The notes beneath the pieces were generated by a model that saw nothing but the letters and a program-made list of their open reading frames with translations, was not told the origin of the DNA and ran no database searches. This document shows, one piece after another, positions 1 through 8,835 of a stretch of 64,000 nucleotides of DNA. Position 1 is the first letter of the stretch. Each line of letters starts with the position of its first letter. The DNA comes from Priestia aryabhattai B8W22 (GTDB lineage Bacteria; Bacillota; Bacilli; Bacillales; Bacillaceae_H). The stretch lies in contig NZ_JYOO01000027.1 of NCBI RefSeq assembly GCF_000956595.1, positions 1-64,000 on the forward strand, written 5' to 3'. The translations under genes and the position numbers were made by a program.

Positions 1-7
1 TTTTTTA

Positions 8-976
8 TTATAAAGTTACGTGTTCTTTTTCTAACTCTTTAACACGTGCTGCAAATTCTTCTTCTGTTAAACCATGTTCTTTTACATAGCGGTTACGAGG
101 ACTTACTCGGCATTCATGTGAGCAAGCGCGTAAATATTTGTGTTCGTTTTCTTCAGAAGCTAAGATTTTCTTATTGCATTCTGGGTTTGCACAGTTAACA
201 TAGCGTTCACAAGGCTCGCCGGTAAAATGATCCTTCCCGACAATCACATGTTCTTTTTGATTAACTGGTACGCTGATGCGCTCATCAAATACATAGCACT
301 GGCCGTCCCATAGTTCACCTTGTACTTCCGCATCTTTTCCGTATGTTACGATACCTCCGTGAAGCTGGCTTACATCCTCAAAACCTTCTTCAAGAAGCCA
401 TCCAGAGAATTTTTCACAGCGAATACCGCCTGTGCAGTACGTTAAGATTTTTTTATCTTCAAACTGATCTTTGTTGTCGCGAATCCATTCAGGAAGCTCA
501 CGGAAGTTTCGAATATCCGGACGAACAGCTCCTCGGAAGTGACCTAGATCGTATTCATAATCGTTTCGTGCATCAATTACGACCGTATTCTCATCTTGCA
601 TTGCTTGATAAAATTCTTTTGGGCTTAAGTAATTACCCGTTACACGAAGAGGATTCACATCTTCTTCTAAACGAAGAGTGACTAATTCTTTGCGGTGACG
701 TACGTGCATTTTTTTGAACGCATGTTCATCTGCTTCGTCTATTTTAAATACAATACCTTCAAAACGAGGATCATTTTTCATCGTTTCCATGTATTTATCT
801 GTTTGTTCAACTGTTCCTGATACCGTTCCATTGATCCCTTCAGCCGCAATTAAAATGCGTCCTTTTAATTCAAGCTCGTTACAAAATGCCAAGTGCTGAG
901 CTGTAAACTCTTCAGGATTTTCAATTGGAGTGTACAAATAATATAGTAGTACTTGATATGGTTTTCTTTCAGTCAT
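8..976 (-). CDS. trhO: tRNA uridine(34) hydroxylase TrhO (rhodanese-type)
   Basis: 322 residues, the normal length for the TrhO (YceA/YbfQ) family, which uses O2 to hydroxylate U34 of tRNAs on the way to 5-methoxyuridine-type wobble bases. The N-terminal UPF0176 domain covers about residues 5-105. The rhodanese domain (about 125-220) carries the active-site loop [10 protein letters not shown] with C181 and C187. The C-terminal part is Cys-rich (CANPEC, CSHEC), as is usual in Bacillus members. The start is preceded by AGGTGG. It is transcribed alone, away from the hydrolase at 1307. Family assignment is firm; activity is inferred from homology. Confidence 0.93.
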   Translation of the reverse strand: MTERKPYQVLLYYLYTPIENPEEFTAQHLAFCNELELKGRILIAAEGINGTVSGTVEQTDKYMETMKNDPRFEGIVFKIDEADEHAFKKMHVRHRKELVTLRLEEDVNPLRVTGNYLSPKEFYQAMQDENTVVIDARNDYEYDLGHFRGAVRPDIRNFRELPEWIRDNKDQFEDKKILTYCTGGIRCEKFSGWLLEEGFEDVSQLHGGIVTYGKDAEVQGELWDGQCYVFDERISVPVNQKEHVIVGKDHFTGEPCERYVNCANPECNKKILASEENEHKYLRACSHECRVSPRNRYVKEHGLTEEEFAARVKELEKEHVTL

Positions 977-1306
977 GTTGCTTCTTCCACCTATCTGTTT
1001 ATATTTGCAAGATATAATGCATGTAGGTCGGTTATTGCGAACCGAATTAATGGTAACAATTCATTACTTAAAGGTACATTACGACAAAAACAACATCCTT
1101 TCTATAAGGATGCTTCTATCTAAAAAGTAGTATAGTGAATGATTGTTTCAAAAACATACAGTATTTAAGCCTGTAATAGTATAACATATCAAAGCTCTCA
1201 CTTCTAGGATTTGTTTTTAAATAAAGTTTTACTGCCGTGATACGTTCTATATGAATGTTCTCGTGCATACATGATGAGATATGAATCTTTGAGATCGGGG
1301 GCGAAA
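977..1306. other. Intergenic region between divergent trhO and hydrolase genes
   Basis: No convincing gene lies in these 330 bases. Two short dyads are visible: TCGGTT-N6-AACCGA at 1028-1045, about 50 bases upstream of trhO and placed like an operator, and CATCCTT-N5-AAGGATG at 1094-1112, which has no T run. A minus-strand reading frame at 1116-1373 overlaps the hydrolase start and has no family resemblance, so it was not called. Confidence 0.4.
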
Positions 1307-2113
1307 ATGATGCCTTTTTACACATTAAAAGACGGTGCAACTTTGTACTATGAACAACAAGGAGAAGGAACACCTGTTATTTTCATTCACGGAGTATGGA
1401 TGAGCAGTCGTTTTTTTCATAGCCAGCTTTCTTTTTTTTCGAAACAGTATCAGACTGTTCTGTTGGATTTAAGAGGACACGGAAATTCAAGTCATACTCC
1501 ATACGGTCACACAATTTCTACTTATGCTCGTGATGTGCATGAGTTTATAAACTCTCATCGATTAAAAGACGTCATATTAGTAGGCTGGTCGATGGGTGCT
1601 TTTGTTGTGTGGGAATATTTAAAACAATTTGGTGAAGAAAATGTAAAAGGTAATGTTATTGTAGATGAAATGGCTTCAGACTTTAAGTGGCCGGACTTCC
1701 CAATCGGTGCATTTGATTTACCTGCGCTTATTTCGCTCATGCAAGGTATTCAACTTAATCGAACAAGTACGTTAGAAAGTTTTATTCCGCTTATGTTTAA
1801 GGATGAGTTAACCGAAGAAAATAAACATTGGATCATGAAAGAAGTAACGAAAATGCCCGAGTCGATAGCCAGTGCTATTTTGTTTGATCAATCCATTGTG
1901 GACTATCGAGAGTTTCTCCCGTTTATTACAACTCCTACTTTACTGTGCTTTGGAAAAGAAGAAAAGCTCATTCCTGTAGCGGCTGGAAGACATATTCAAA
2001 AGCTGATTTCAGGTTCTGTACTTGAAGTATTTGAAAACAGCTGCCACTGCCCTTTTCTAGAAGAAGGCGACCGATTTAACAAAGTTGTAAGTGATTTTAT
2101 CGAGCATATCTAA
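1307..2113 (+). CDS. Alpha/beta-fold hydrolase
   Basis: Serine hydrolase of the alpha/beta superfamily, about 268 residues from this start. Visible features are the oxyanion HG motif (FIHGVW, around residue 27), the LDLRGHGNS strand-loop, the nucleophile elbow GWSMG with Ser95, and a late His in the CHCPFLEE stretch. The frame extends upstream to 1271, but the ATG at 1307 follows a GGGGGCG ribosome site and begins the protein directly at the first domain strand. Substrate cannot be read from sequence; esterase, lactonase or cofactor-free haloperoxidase-like relatives are all possible. It is monocistronic, with a hairpin just downstream. Confidence 0.85.
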   Translation: MMPFYTLKDGATLYYEQQGEGTPVIFIHGVWMSSRFFHSQLSFFSKQYQTVLLDLRGHGNSSHTPYGHTISTYARDVHEFINSHRLKDVILVGWSMGAFVVWEYLKQFGEENVKGNVIVDEMASDFKWPDFPIGAFDLPALISLMQGIQLNRTSTLESFIPLMFKDELTEENKHWIMKEVTKMPESIASAILFDQSIVDYREFLPFITTPTLLCFGKEEKLIPVAAGRHIQKLISGSVLEVFENSCHCPFLEEGDRFNKVVSDFIEHI

Positions 2114-2121
2114 TTTACAAA

Positions 2122-2160
2122 TTTAAAGAAGCAGCGCTTTACCTCCGCTGCTTCTTTAAA
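2122..2160 (+). terminator. Hairpin terminator after the hydrolase gene
   Basis: Perfect 15-base inverted repeat with arms 2122-2136 and 2146-2160 and a 9-base loop, nine bases past the stop codon. The arms begin and end in TTTAAA, so it can act in both directions between the two convergent genes. Confidence 0.7.
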
Positions 2161-2193
2161 TGAAACCTTCTATGCGTTTATGTATCACTATGC

Positions 2194-2973
2194 TTAAGGT
2201 AAGAAAACCTCGCGTCCGTCATAGGCAAAGCTTACGTTTTTATCTAAAAGCATCTCAGCGTGCTTTCTGATATCGATATCATGTGATAAATGAGTAAACA
2301 CCACGTTTTTTGCCTGCAGCTTCGCTTTAATCTCCATTGCCTCTGTCACATCATATACGGATCTTTTTTCTTTTTGAAGATATTCTTTCCAGAAAGATGT
2401 ACCGAATATCAGTAAATCTAAGTGGTAAAAAGGCTTCCACTGTTCATTTGTCACATTAAAAGAATCGGATACATACGCCCAGCGTTCGCCTTGTTTTTGA
2501 TGGACTACAATGCCGTAGGAATAACCGTTAAATCCGTGATTTACTTTATGAAACGTAATGATCGTTTCTCCTCTTTCCCATTTTAACGTGCCATTAAAGG
2601 TAAGCCCTTTTCTTTTTGCGAGATAAGGAAATCTTTCGATTAACTCATTGATGACTTCAGGCGCTCCTACGACTTCTGTATTTACATTATTCCAGTAGCA
2701 TAAGTCGGCTAAATCTCCTAACCCAGAAACATGGTCGTTGTGAGGGTGAGTAATCAAGACGGTAGAAGGGATTTTTTTGTTATTGTATAAATGAAATTGA
2801 TATTTAAAATCAGGTGATACATCAATCAAAAACACGTTACCGTCCAGTGTAAACTGTGCGCTAGGTCTTGTGCGTTGATTTAATGGATCTTTTTCCGTGC
2901 ATACTTTACAGTCACATAATAATCGAGGCACCCCTTGAGCATCGCTCGTCCCGTAAAATAAAAGCTTGTTCAT
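2194..2973 (-). CDS. MBL-fold metallo-hydrolase, PhnP-like
   Basis: 259-residue metallo-beta-lactamase-fold hydrolase. The metal motif HPHNDH (H76, H78, D80, H81) is intact. An early CDCKVC cluster (C20, C22, C25) is typical of the PhnP/RNase Z-like subgroup that hydrolyses phosphodiesters such as cyclic ribose phosphates. A TTG exists six codons upstream, but GAGGGGG lies nine bases before the ATG at 2973, which starts MNKLLFYGTSDAQG like its relatives. No other phosphonate genes lie nearby, so a role in phosphonate breakdown is not supported here. It is convergent with the alpha/beta hydrolase. Confidence 0.82.
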   Translation of the reverse strand: MNKLLFYGTSDAQGVPRLLCDCKVCTEKDPLNQRTRPSAQFTLDGNVFLIDVSPDFKYQFHLYNNKKIPSTVLITHPHNDHVSGLGDLADLCYWNNVNTEVVGAPEVINELIERFPYLAKRKGLTFNGTLKWERGETIITFHKVNHGFNGYSYGIVVHQKQGERWAYVSDSFNVTNEQWKPFYHLDLLIFGTSFWKEYLQKEKRSVYDVTEAMEIKAKLQAKNVVFTHLSHDIDIRKHAEMLLDKNVSFAYDGREVFLP

Positions 2974-3092
2974 ATTCTGTTTCCCCCTCAAGGTCTATCT
3001 CTGTAATCAAAGACATGCCCTATGTTTTTCTGTTCTTTTATTAACTATTTTTTATTTGTCGTTTTAGCGTAAAATGAGCTTTTATATAAAAC

Positions 3093-3116
3093 AGCCAGTC
3101 TTTTTAACGACTGGCT
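3093..3116 (-). terminator. Terminator of the SRPBCC-ArsR operon
   Basis: AGCCAGTC and GACTGGCT form an 8-bp stem with an 8-base loop. On the minus strand it is followed by GTTTTATAT. It lies about 40 bases beyond the ArsR stop codon. Confidence 0.7.
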
Positions 3117-3155
3117 TTGCGGTAATCACTATAAAAGCATTTTTTTGTGCGTTTT

Positions 3156-3491
3156 CTATTGCTTTCTTTCTTCATCTCTTTCAACAATATGCTGAAGAAT
3201 AGATAATTTGTTTGTCCAAAATTGTTCGTAATAAGAAAGCCAATCTTTTATTTCTTTCAAAGGCTCTGGCTGAAGATGATACACTTTTTCTCTTCCTTTT
3301 TTCTGTCCATGAACTAAGTCTGCTTCTGAAAGTATATGAAGATGCTTGACAATAGCGGTACGGCTTATTGAAAAATGAGACGTTATTTCTGAAATAGGCA
3401 ATTCTTTTTCAGAAAGCAGCTCAAGTACTTTTCTTCGAGTAGGATCAGCAATGGCTTGAAAGATATCATGCTTGGCAGCTGGTGAAGTCAT
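3156..3491 (-). CDS. ArsR-family transcriptional regulator
   Basis: 111-residue winged-helix repressor. The N-terminal part (IFQAIADPTRRKVLELL, then a helix-turn-helix around residues 30-55) is the canonical ArsR/HTH_20 fold. No paired cysteines suitable for a metal site are present, so it is of the non-metal type commonly paired with SRPBCC proteins. It is the second gene of a two-gene unit: its ATG directly follows the TAA of the upstream gene, so translation is probably coupled. It is expected to repress its own operon through the inverted repeat at 3954-3994. Confidence 0.88.
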   Translation of the reverse strand: MTSPAAKHDIFQAIADPTRRKVLELLSEKELPISEITSHFSISRTAIVKHLHILSEADLVHGQKKGREKVYHLQPEPLKEIKDWLSYYEQFWTNKLSILQHIVERDEERKQ

Positions 3492-3932
3492 TTAGTTTTC
3501 AACAACCTTTCGAAGTTTTTCATTCACGAGACTAATCCACCCGTAACTCATTCTATTTCGTACCACTGAACTCTTTTCGTTTGCTTTTTCAAGAAGTGTT
3601 TCAGCTTCTTTCCATCCGCTATGAACAAGCGTAAATTCAGTTTGATTACCCATTTCTTTTAAGGTAAACGAAACGATCCATCCATCCGTATCCCAAGAGA
3701 AAGAAAGGTAGTTTGGTGCATCTATTTCTAATACTTTACACGGAGATGGCCCAAAAGGCGATTGTAAATGAAATTCATATCCTACCTGAGGCTGGAAATC
3801 ATTAGGCATGAACCATTGTTGGAGCCCTTCTGCCGTTGCGACTTTATCCCAAACTTTTTGAATTGGCGCGTTAAACATTATCGTTTGTTTTACATCTTCT
3901 AATACACTTTTATCATTCATCGTTATCTTCAT
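3492..3932 (-). CDS. SRPBCC (AHSA1-like) domain protein
   Basis: 146-residue START/Bet v1-fold protein of the activator-of-Hsp90 (AHA1/CalC) type: FNAPIQKVWDKVATAEGLQQWF at the N terminus and the GW..SF strand region in the middle. Members bind hydrophobic ligands and are often co-transcribed with an ArsR regulator, as here. The start is uncertain: the ATG at 3932 sits one base after AAGGAG, while the ATG at 3920 (MNDKSV) is 13 bases from it. Function is not known; a small-molecule binding or protective role is an inference. Confidence 0.85.
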   Translation of the reverse strand: MKITMNDKSVLEDVKQTIMFNAPIQKVWDKVATAEGLQQWFMPNDFQPQVGYEFHLQSPFGPSPCKVLEIDAPNYLSFSWDTDGWIVSFTLKEMGNQTEFTLVHSGWKEAETLLEKANEKSSVVRNRMSYGWISLVNEKLRKVVEN

Positions 3933-3953
3933 TCTCCTTTTTTAAAAAATAAC

Positions 3954-4004
3954 ACCAAAAGGTTTTATATATAAACAATATAACACCTTTTGGTTTCATG
4001 TCAA
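3954..4004 (-). promoter_or_regulatory. Promoter and operator of the SRPBCC-ArsR operon
   Basis: A minus-strand TTGACA (3999-4004) is separated by 16 bases from TATATT (3977-3982). An inverted pair, ACCAAAAGGT (3954-3963) and ACCTTTTGGT (3985-3994), brackets the -10 box, with one arm in the promoter spacer. This is a natural binding layout for the ArsR protein encoded by the operon. Confidence 0.65.
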
Positions 4005-4109
4005 TTCCTCTTTTAAAAAATGAAATCCTTCAATATATCTCCGTTCTTTGATAAAGAACTTTGTTATGATGTTGAATGAGTGCATTTTGTTATATTTAAA
4101 ATATATCTT

Positions 4110-5129
4110 TTAAACGATGCTTCGTCCGCTTTGTGCCAATGCATAATGAATGCCATGCTGCAGTGTTTGAAAACAATCATATTTTGATAAATCAATATGA
4201 GTCTCTGATATAACTAAGCCTAAGTCAGCAGAAATTCCTACTAAAATGGTTTTTGTACCAATCAGGGACGCTGCTGCACCTAATTTTTCGATAAGGCTTG
4301 CCGTATATTCAGTAAGTTCTTTATCCAATCCGGTTAAATCCAGCACAAGATAATTAGCCTGATGTTTTGGGAGGTTATTTAGTGTATTAACAATCAAATC
4401 TTCCGTTCGATCCTCGTCGTATTTGCCAATCAAAGGAACGACGACTATGCCTTCCAAAACCGGAATAATAGGAGAAGACAGCTTTTTAATAAGATCTTTT
4501 AACTCTGCTGTTTTTTCTGCTACAATGTTTTCCAAATGTTCTATTTTCTGCGCTTCTTTTCTTCTGGCTAATTGATGAATATTTTGAGTGATATCAATGT
4601 TGGAAGGGAAGTATTCTACTGTGGTGCATTCATGCCCTTCTATTTGATGTTGAATCACCTTGTACCAAATATTTGTTCCGAATAGTCCTGTAAAAATCCC
4701 TGCATAATGGGCCGGAAGAAAATTTCCTCCCTTTGTTTTTTTTTGCGCCACGTTAATTTTATGTTCCCAACTGTCTTTTAATTCAGCAGATAGAGTTTTA
4801 CTTTCAGGATTTAAATATTTGATGGTTGTTTTTCCCCATCCAGCCGAAGCGTATGTATTGGTAATTAACTCAGCCGCTTCAAAAACCGTTACGCCTTTCA
4901 TATTTTGAAAGTACTCTCCTACTACTAATCCTTGTCGGAAACCAGTGGTTTCCAGTACTACCGAAGCTGCCTCTTCTCCAGATATTTCTTCGATTGTATC
5001 AAACAATGTTTTCATCGCAGAAGAAATCCAAAAAAGGATCGCATCTTCTCCTTCAAAGCTAAATTGTCCTTTTTCTAAATCCCAAGCAAAACTAAGACCA
5101 CCTATATCAATATTCTTTTTTTCACCCAT
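4110..5129 (-). CDS. RsbR-like STAS-domain protein
   Basis: 339 residues. The C-terminal third (from about residue 215, SSPIIPVLEGIVVVPLIGKYD to the end) is a STAS domain very like those of RsbRA-family stressosome proteins, including the VLDLTGL strand that holds the conserved phosphorylatable threonine of that family. The preceding EKTAELKDLIKKL segment looks like the usual linker helix. The N-terminal 200 residues are not the globin-like domain of RsbRA that I would expect; they resemble an H-NOX/V4R-like alpha-beta sensor only loosely. Probably an input protein for the general stress response; the signal is unknown. Monocistronic. Confidence 0.75.
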   Translation of the reverse strand: MGEKKNIDIGGLSFAWDLEKGQFSFEGEDAILFWISSAMKTLFDTIEEISGEEAASVVLETTGFRQGLVVGEYFQNMKGVTVFEAAELITNTYASAGWGKTTIKYLNPESKTLSAELKDSWEHKINVAQKKTKGGNFLPAHYAGIFTGLFGTNIWYKVIQHQIEGHECTTVEYFPSNIDITQNIHQLARRKEAQKIEHLENIVAEKTAELKDLIKKLSSPIIPVLEGIVVVPLIGKYDEDRTEDLIVNTLNNLPKHQANYLVLDLTGLDKELTEYTASLIEKLGAAASLIGTKTILVGISADLGLVISETHIDLSKYDCFQTLQHGIHYALAQSGRSIV

Positions 5130-5355
5130 GGCGGAATCTCCTTTTTATAAAGTTCTTACCTTCTTTATATTTTATCTTATATTGAAGAAGCTGGTAATAA
5201 AAATTGTTGCATATTTTCTATTGCTTGTCTAACCATTACCCATGTTTTCAATTAATGAAAAAGAAAGGTGAATGCTATAGAACTTTGAATTCGCCAACCT
5301 TTCTTTCTTTTGTATCAAACATACATGATAAAAAGGGAGAAAAGCAAATTGTAAT

Positions 5356-5375
5356 ATAACATCACATTACGTTAT
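5356..5375 (+). promoter_or_regulatory. Candidate FrlR operator upstream of frlR
   Basis: Imperfect palindrome beginning ATAAC and ending GTTAT, about 50 bases before frlR. Its 16-base core (5358-5373) matches the perfect palindrome before frlB at 11 of 16 positions, which suggests autoregulation. The binding protein is an inference. Confidence 0.5.
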
Positions 5376-5423
5376 AATATAATTATATTCAAAAAAAAGT
5401 CTTTAGGAAAGAGGAGGAAAAAG

Positions 5424-6155
5424 ATGAAGTTAAATACTCATAGCTCTACGCCTTTATATATGCAGTTAAAACAGGCTATTACAGAAGATATTAATAAAGG
5501 AGTTTATACTCCGGGTGAAAAACTTCCAATTGAAACGGATTTGTGCGATATATACGGAGTAAGTCGAATTACGGTAAGAAAAGCCGTATTAGATTTAGTA
5601 GAAGAAGGCCTTCTGATACGTCAGCAAGGAAAAGGAACCTTTGTTCAATATCCAAAAGCTAAGAGAGAGCTGTTTGCCGTTAATGGGCATACAGAGTATA
5701 TGTCGGAATTAGGGAAAGTACCGCAGACTAAAATTTTGTCTTTTGGTATAAAACCTGTAAAAGCTCCTGTGGCAAAGATGTTATCAATCCCTCCAGAAAG
5801 TGAAGTCCTTGAACTGCAGCGCATCCTGTATTATGACGACCAGCCTCTTACCTTAGAAATTTCTCACTACTCCTTAGAATTGTTACCACATTTAGATCAG
5901 CACGTCCATAATTCAGTTTCAATGTACGATATTATAAAAAATAAGTACAATATTGCTCCGGTTCATAATAAAAAATTATTGAACATGGTATTTGCAAATG
6001 TGGATGAAGCAAAACATTTAGAGTGTGAAGTCGGAGAGCCTCTGTTTAAAGTGGAAAAAGTAGCGTATGATTCACAAAAAAGACCGATTCATTCATCCTT
6101 TCTACACTACCCTGCGAATCGCGTTACGTTCACTATAGACAGTTCTAATGCTTAA
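5424..6155 (+). CDS. frlR: GntR/HutC-family regulator of the frl genes
   Basis: 243 residues: a GntR winged helix (about 5-72, including YGVSRITVRKAVLDLVEEGLL) and a UTRA effector domain (about 90-238) of the HutC type, which binds small ligands such as sugar phosphates. It stands convergent with the frlB-frlO-frlN-frlM-frlD operon, as yurK/frlR does in B. subtilis, and candidate operators sharing its palindrome occur before frlB, frlO and itself. GAGGAGG precedes the ATG. The name rests on homology and context; the effector, probably a 6-phosphofructosamine, is an inference. Confidence 0.85.
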   Translation: MKLNTHSSTPLYMQLKQAITEDINKGVYTPGEKLPIETDLCDIYGVSRITVRKAVLDLVEEGLLIRQQGKGTFVQYPKAKRELFAVNGHTEYMSELGKVPQTKILSFGIKPVKAPVAKMLSIPPESEVLELQRILYYDDQPLTLEISHYSLELLPHLDQHVHNSVSMYDIIKNKYNIAPVHNKKLLNMVFANVDEAKHLECEVGEPLFKVEKVAYDSQKRPIHSSFLHYPANRVTFTIDSSNA

Positions 6156-6197
6156 TAAAATAGCGCCTTGCTTTAGAAGCAAAGGCGCTATTTTATT
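6154..6197. terminator. Bidirectional terminator between frlR and frlD
   Basis: A 16-base inverted repeat (AATAAAATAGCGCCTT at 6154-6169 and its complement at 6182-6197) surrounds a small inner GCTT/AAGC stem. A- and T-rich ends allow termination on both strands. It overlaps the ends of both convergent genes. Confidence 0.88.
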
Positions 6198-7039
6198 CAC
6201 TTTAAAACCATTTCACAGTCTGTATGATATTCTTTTCCATATCCAAATGCTCCGTAATTTTGACAAGTTTGTGATGCCACCAATGATCCATTATGGAGGG
6301 CTTTGGCTATATTTTTTTCTGGTAGATAAGAAGAAAGAAAACCAGCTATAAAAGAATCTCCAGCCCCAAGCGTATCCACTACATTTGTAGGAATTATAGG
6401 CTGTTTAAATAACTGATTTCCGACTGATAATAAAGCTCCCTCTTCTCCTCTTGTCACGCATACGACACTGGTTCCTAACAAGTGTACTCGCTTTATTAAA
6501 TTCATACACTCTTCTTCTGGCAGGCTGCTTCCTGAGAAGAATGCATAGCTGATATATGGACATACTTGCTGTAAATATTCCTCATCGTATCTCGTAGAAA
6601 AATCAAAGGAAATATCAATGATTTTATGTAGCAACGGAAGGTCAGATTCTAAATGACTAAAAACGCTCGTATGAAGAAGATCGTGCTGACGAATATAGGC
6701 TAAATCCGATTCGTTCAGCATTAGTTTTAATCTAGATTGAACGCCCCCTTTATTTGATCCTACAAAAATTCGATCACCTTGTTCGTCAAGTGTTACAACC
6801 GCCATTCCATTCTCGCCTACAGCTCTTCTTACTCTGCTAATATCCATCTTTTCTTGCTGCAGAGTATTTACTACATGCTCTGCCGATTCGTCATTCCCCA
6901 CGATTCCCATATAGGAAGACTGATGATTGCTCAATCTATTATAAAATACGGCCACATTTAGCGCGTTGCCGCCTGGATAGATCTTTCCTTGATCTTTATA
7001 GTAATCTACTACATTATCCCCTACTCCAATTAGTTTCAT
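6197..7039 (-). CDS. frlD: Fructosamine 6-kinase FrlD (PfkB family)
   Basis: 280-residue ribokinase/PfkB-type sugar kinase. The opening MKLIGVGDNVVDYY...YPGGNALNVAV is characteristic of FrlD, and the C-terminal signature DTLGAGDSFIAGF holds the catalytic Asp. FrlD phosphorylates imported fructosamino acids (Amadori products) at C6, giving the substrate for the FrlB deglycase. It is the last gene of the operon, 15 bases after frlM, and ends in the shared terminator with frlR. Assignment is strong because of both motif and operon order. Confidence 0.9.
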   Translation of the reverse strand: MKLIGVGDNVVDYYKDQGKIYPGGNALNVAVFYNRLSNHQSSYMGIVGNDESAEHVVNTLQQEKMDISRVRRAVGENGMAVVTLDEQGDRIFVGSNKGGVQSRLKLMLNESDLAYIRQHDLLHTSVFSHLESDLPLLHKIIDISFDFSTRYDEEYLQQVCPYISYAFFSGSSLPEEECMNLIKRVHLLGTSVVCVTRGEEGALLSVGNQLFKQPIIPTNVVDTLGAGDSFIAGFLSSYLPEKNIAKALHNGSLVASQTCQNYGAFGYGKEYHTDCEMVLK

Positions 7040-7054
7040 CTGCTTATCCTCCTA

Positions 7055-7942
7055 TTATTTAACACTTCCGTTAGCAATGCCACGGATAAAATATTTTTGC
7101 ATAAATAAAAACAACATAACAATCGGTGCTGCTGAAATGGTCAGTCCAGCTAGTAATACCCCCCAATCTGTTTGCAAAGCGTCTCTAAATTGCATTAATC
7201 CTGCTGGGATTGTACGCAAACTGTCGTCGTCAATAAAGATAATGGCAAACATAAATTCATTCCATGTGTAGTAAGCTGTCAAAATTGTCGTTGTTAATAA
7301 AATGGGCGTGCTCATTGGAATAAAAATCCGAAATAAAATCCCCAAGCTTGTACATCCATCTAACCGAGCTGCTTCCTCCAGTTCTTTTGGAATCGAAAGA
7401 AAATAAGCTCGAATTAACAAAATGGTTAAAGGAATTCGATAAGCAACATAAGGCAGAATCAGCGCCAAGTGTGTATTATAGATTCCAAGTTTTTGAATAA
7501 TGCTATACAAAGGAATTAAACTTACCTGAGGAGAAAGCATAAGCCCTCCCAGACATATAATAAGGACAATAGCTTTTCCTTGAAACTCAAAGCGTGATAG
7601 TCCATAAGCTCCTAAGGCACTGACCAGAACCGTCAAAAAACAAGACGCGCCCGTGACGATCACACTGTTTAAAAAGTAAGAAGATATTCCGCTTTTCCAC
7701 GCGGTCACGTAATTTTCAATTAGCCAAGTATGCGGCATAGACCAGCTGTGAGTAAAGATTTCATCCGTGCTTTTAAAAGAACTTATAATCATCCAAAGCA
7801 AAGGATACGCAATGACGATAAAATAGACGATCAGTCCGACATATACTATCGTTACACCTGTGTACCTCTTCTTTTTTCTTTCTTCAGCGGCTGTATTGAC
7901 AACATTAGGTAAGGTGACATTTGTTTTAGGCATCTGCATCAA
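7055..7942 (-). CDS. frlM: Fructosamine ABC transporter permease FrlM
   Basis: 295-residue inner-membrane permease of the MalG class (carbohydrate uptake type 1). About six membrane segments follow a 30-residue cytoplasmic tail. The EAA loop is EEAARLDGCTSLGILFRIFIP, truncated here to its key EAARLDG core around residue 190. Its start overlaps the frlN stop by four bases, a sign of translational coupling. It works with FrlN, FrlO and an ATPase (MsmX/FrlP type) that is not in this window. Confidence 0.88.
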   Translation of the reverse strand: MMQMPKTNVTLPNVVNTAAEERKKKRYTGVTIVYVGLIVYFIVIAYPLLWMIISSFKSTDEIFTHSWSMPHTWLIENYVTAWKSGISSYFLNSVIVTGASCFLTVLVSALGAYGLSRFEFQGKAIVLIICLGGLMLSPQVSLIPLYSIIQKLGIYNTHLALILPYVAYRIPLTILLIRAYFLSIPKELEEAARLDGCTSLGILFRIFIPMSTPILLTTTILTAYYTWNEFMFAIIFIDDDSLRTIPAGLMQFRDALQTDWGVLLAGLTISAAPIVMLFLFMQKYFIRGIANGSVK

Positions 7943-8820
7943 GCGTCTTCCTTTCCTGTTTTAAATGCTTTCATTTGAACAAGAGAAATCAACAGCGTAA
8001 TAATTAAAATGACAGTAGCAATTGAAGAAGCGTAGCCCATCATATCTTTCGAAAAGGCTGTTTTGTATAAATACGTACTTAGGACTTCAGATGATGTACC
8101 CGGTCCGCCTCCAGTTAAAATATAAGGTTCATTAAATACTGTAAAAGCACCAGTGAGTGTTAAAATAACAGCTACAAATGTCATTTCTTTTGTTTGCGGT
8201 ACAGTAATATGAAAGAACATTTTAAACTTATTAGCGCCGTCTATTTCAGCTGCTTCATACAGTTCAGGTGAGATTTTTTGTATCGCTACAATATATAGCA
8301 TGGCAATATAGCCGATAGACTGCCACTGAGATACAGCAATTACTGCATAAATAGCCGTATCACTGTCTCCTAGCCAAGGTTTTGCCAACGAATCTAATCC
8401 AATCATTTTGAGTACTTGATTTAAAAGCCCTACTTCAGGGTTGTAAAAAAAAGTAAACAACAAAGCGATAACGGTCATCGAAACGACTACTGGTAAAAAA
8501 TAAACCGTTCGAAAAAAAGGAGAAAACTTTCGAATAAGTTTATCTTCTAAAACGGCAGCCACAATCAGACCTCCACCCACTTGAAAAATAATTGAAATGA
8601 CCGCATAAAGAATATTATTTTTCAGTGCTTGATAAAAGACAGGGTCTTTAAATAAGTGAACATAATTATCTATTCCTACAAAAACCTTGTCTGGTGAAAA
8701 TGTACTCCACTCATAAAGACTATCCCAAATATTCTGAAAAATAGGGAGGTACACAAGTAGCAAAAAAGCAAATGCAGGAAGAAGATATAAATAAGGGGTT
8801 AGCTTATTGCGTTTTAACAT
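7939..8820 (-). CDS. frlN: Fructosamine ABC transporter permease FrlN
   Basis: 293-residue MalF-class permease with about six membrane helices; the first is at residues 10-30. The EAA motif YEAAEIDGANKFKMFFHIT lies near residue 190. It is coupled to frlM by a 4-base overlap and sits 15 bases after frlO. Together with FrlM it forms the translocation channel for fructosamino acids; the assignment to this substrate comes from the flanking frlB and frlD genes. Confidence 0.88.
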   Translation of the reverse strand: MLKRNKLTPYLYLLPAFAFLLLVYLPIFQNIWDSLYEWSTFSPDKVFVGIDNYVHLFKDPVFYQALKNNILYAVISIIFQVGGGLIVAAVLEDKLIRKFSPFFRTVYFLPVVVSMTVIALLFTFFYNPEVGLLNQVLKMIGLDSLAKPWLGDSDTAIYAVIAVSQWQSIGYIAMLYIVAIQKISPELYEAAEIDGANKFKMFFHITVPQTKEMTFVAVILTLTGAFTVFNEPYILTGGGPGTSSEVLSTYLYKTAFSKDMMGYASSIATVILIITLLISLVQMKAFKTGKEDA

Positions 8821-8835
8821 TGCTTTTTCACTTCC

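Noticed and set aside
5260-5306. AAAGAAAGGT...ACCTTTCTTT hairpin between divergent STAS and frlR genes
   Set aside because: Long 27-base loop and no gene ending there; could be a chance purine-rich repeat or part of a leader, not supported enough to list.
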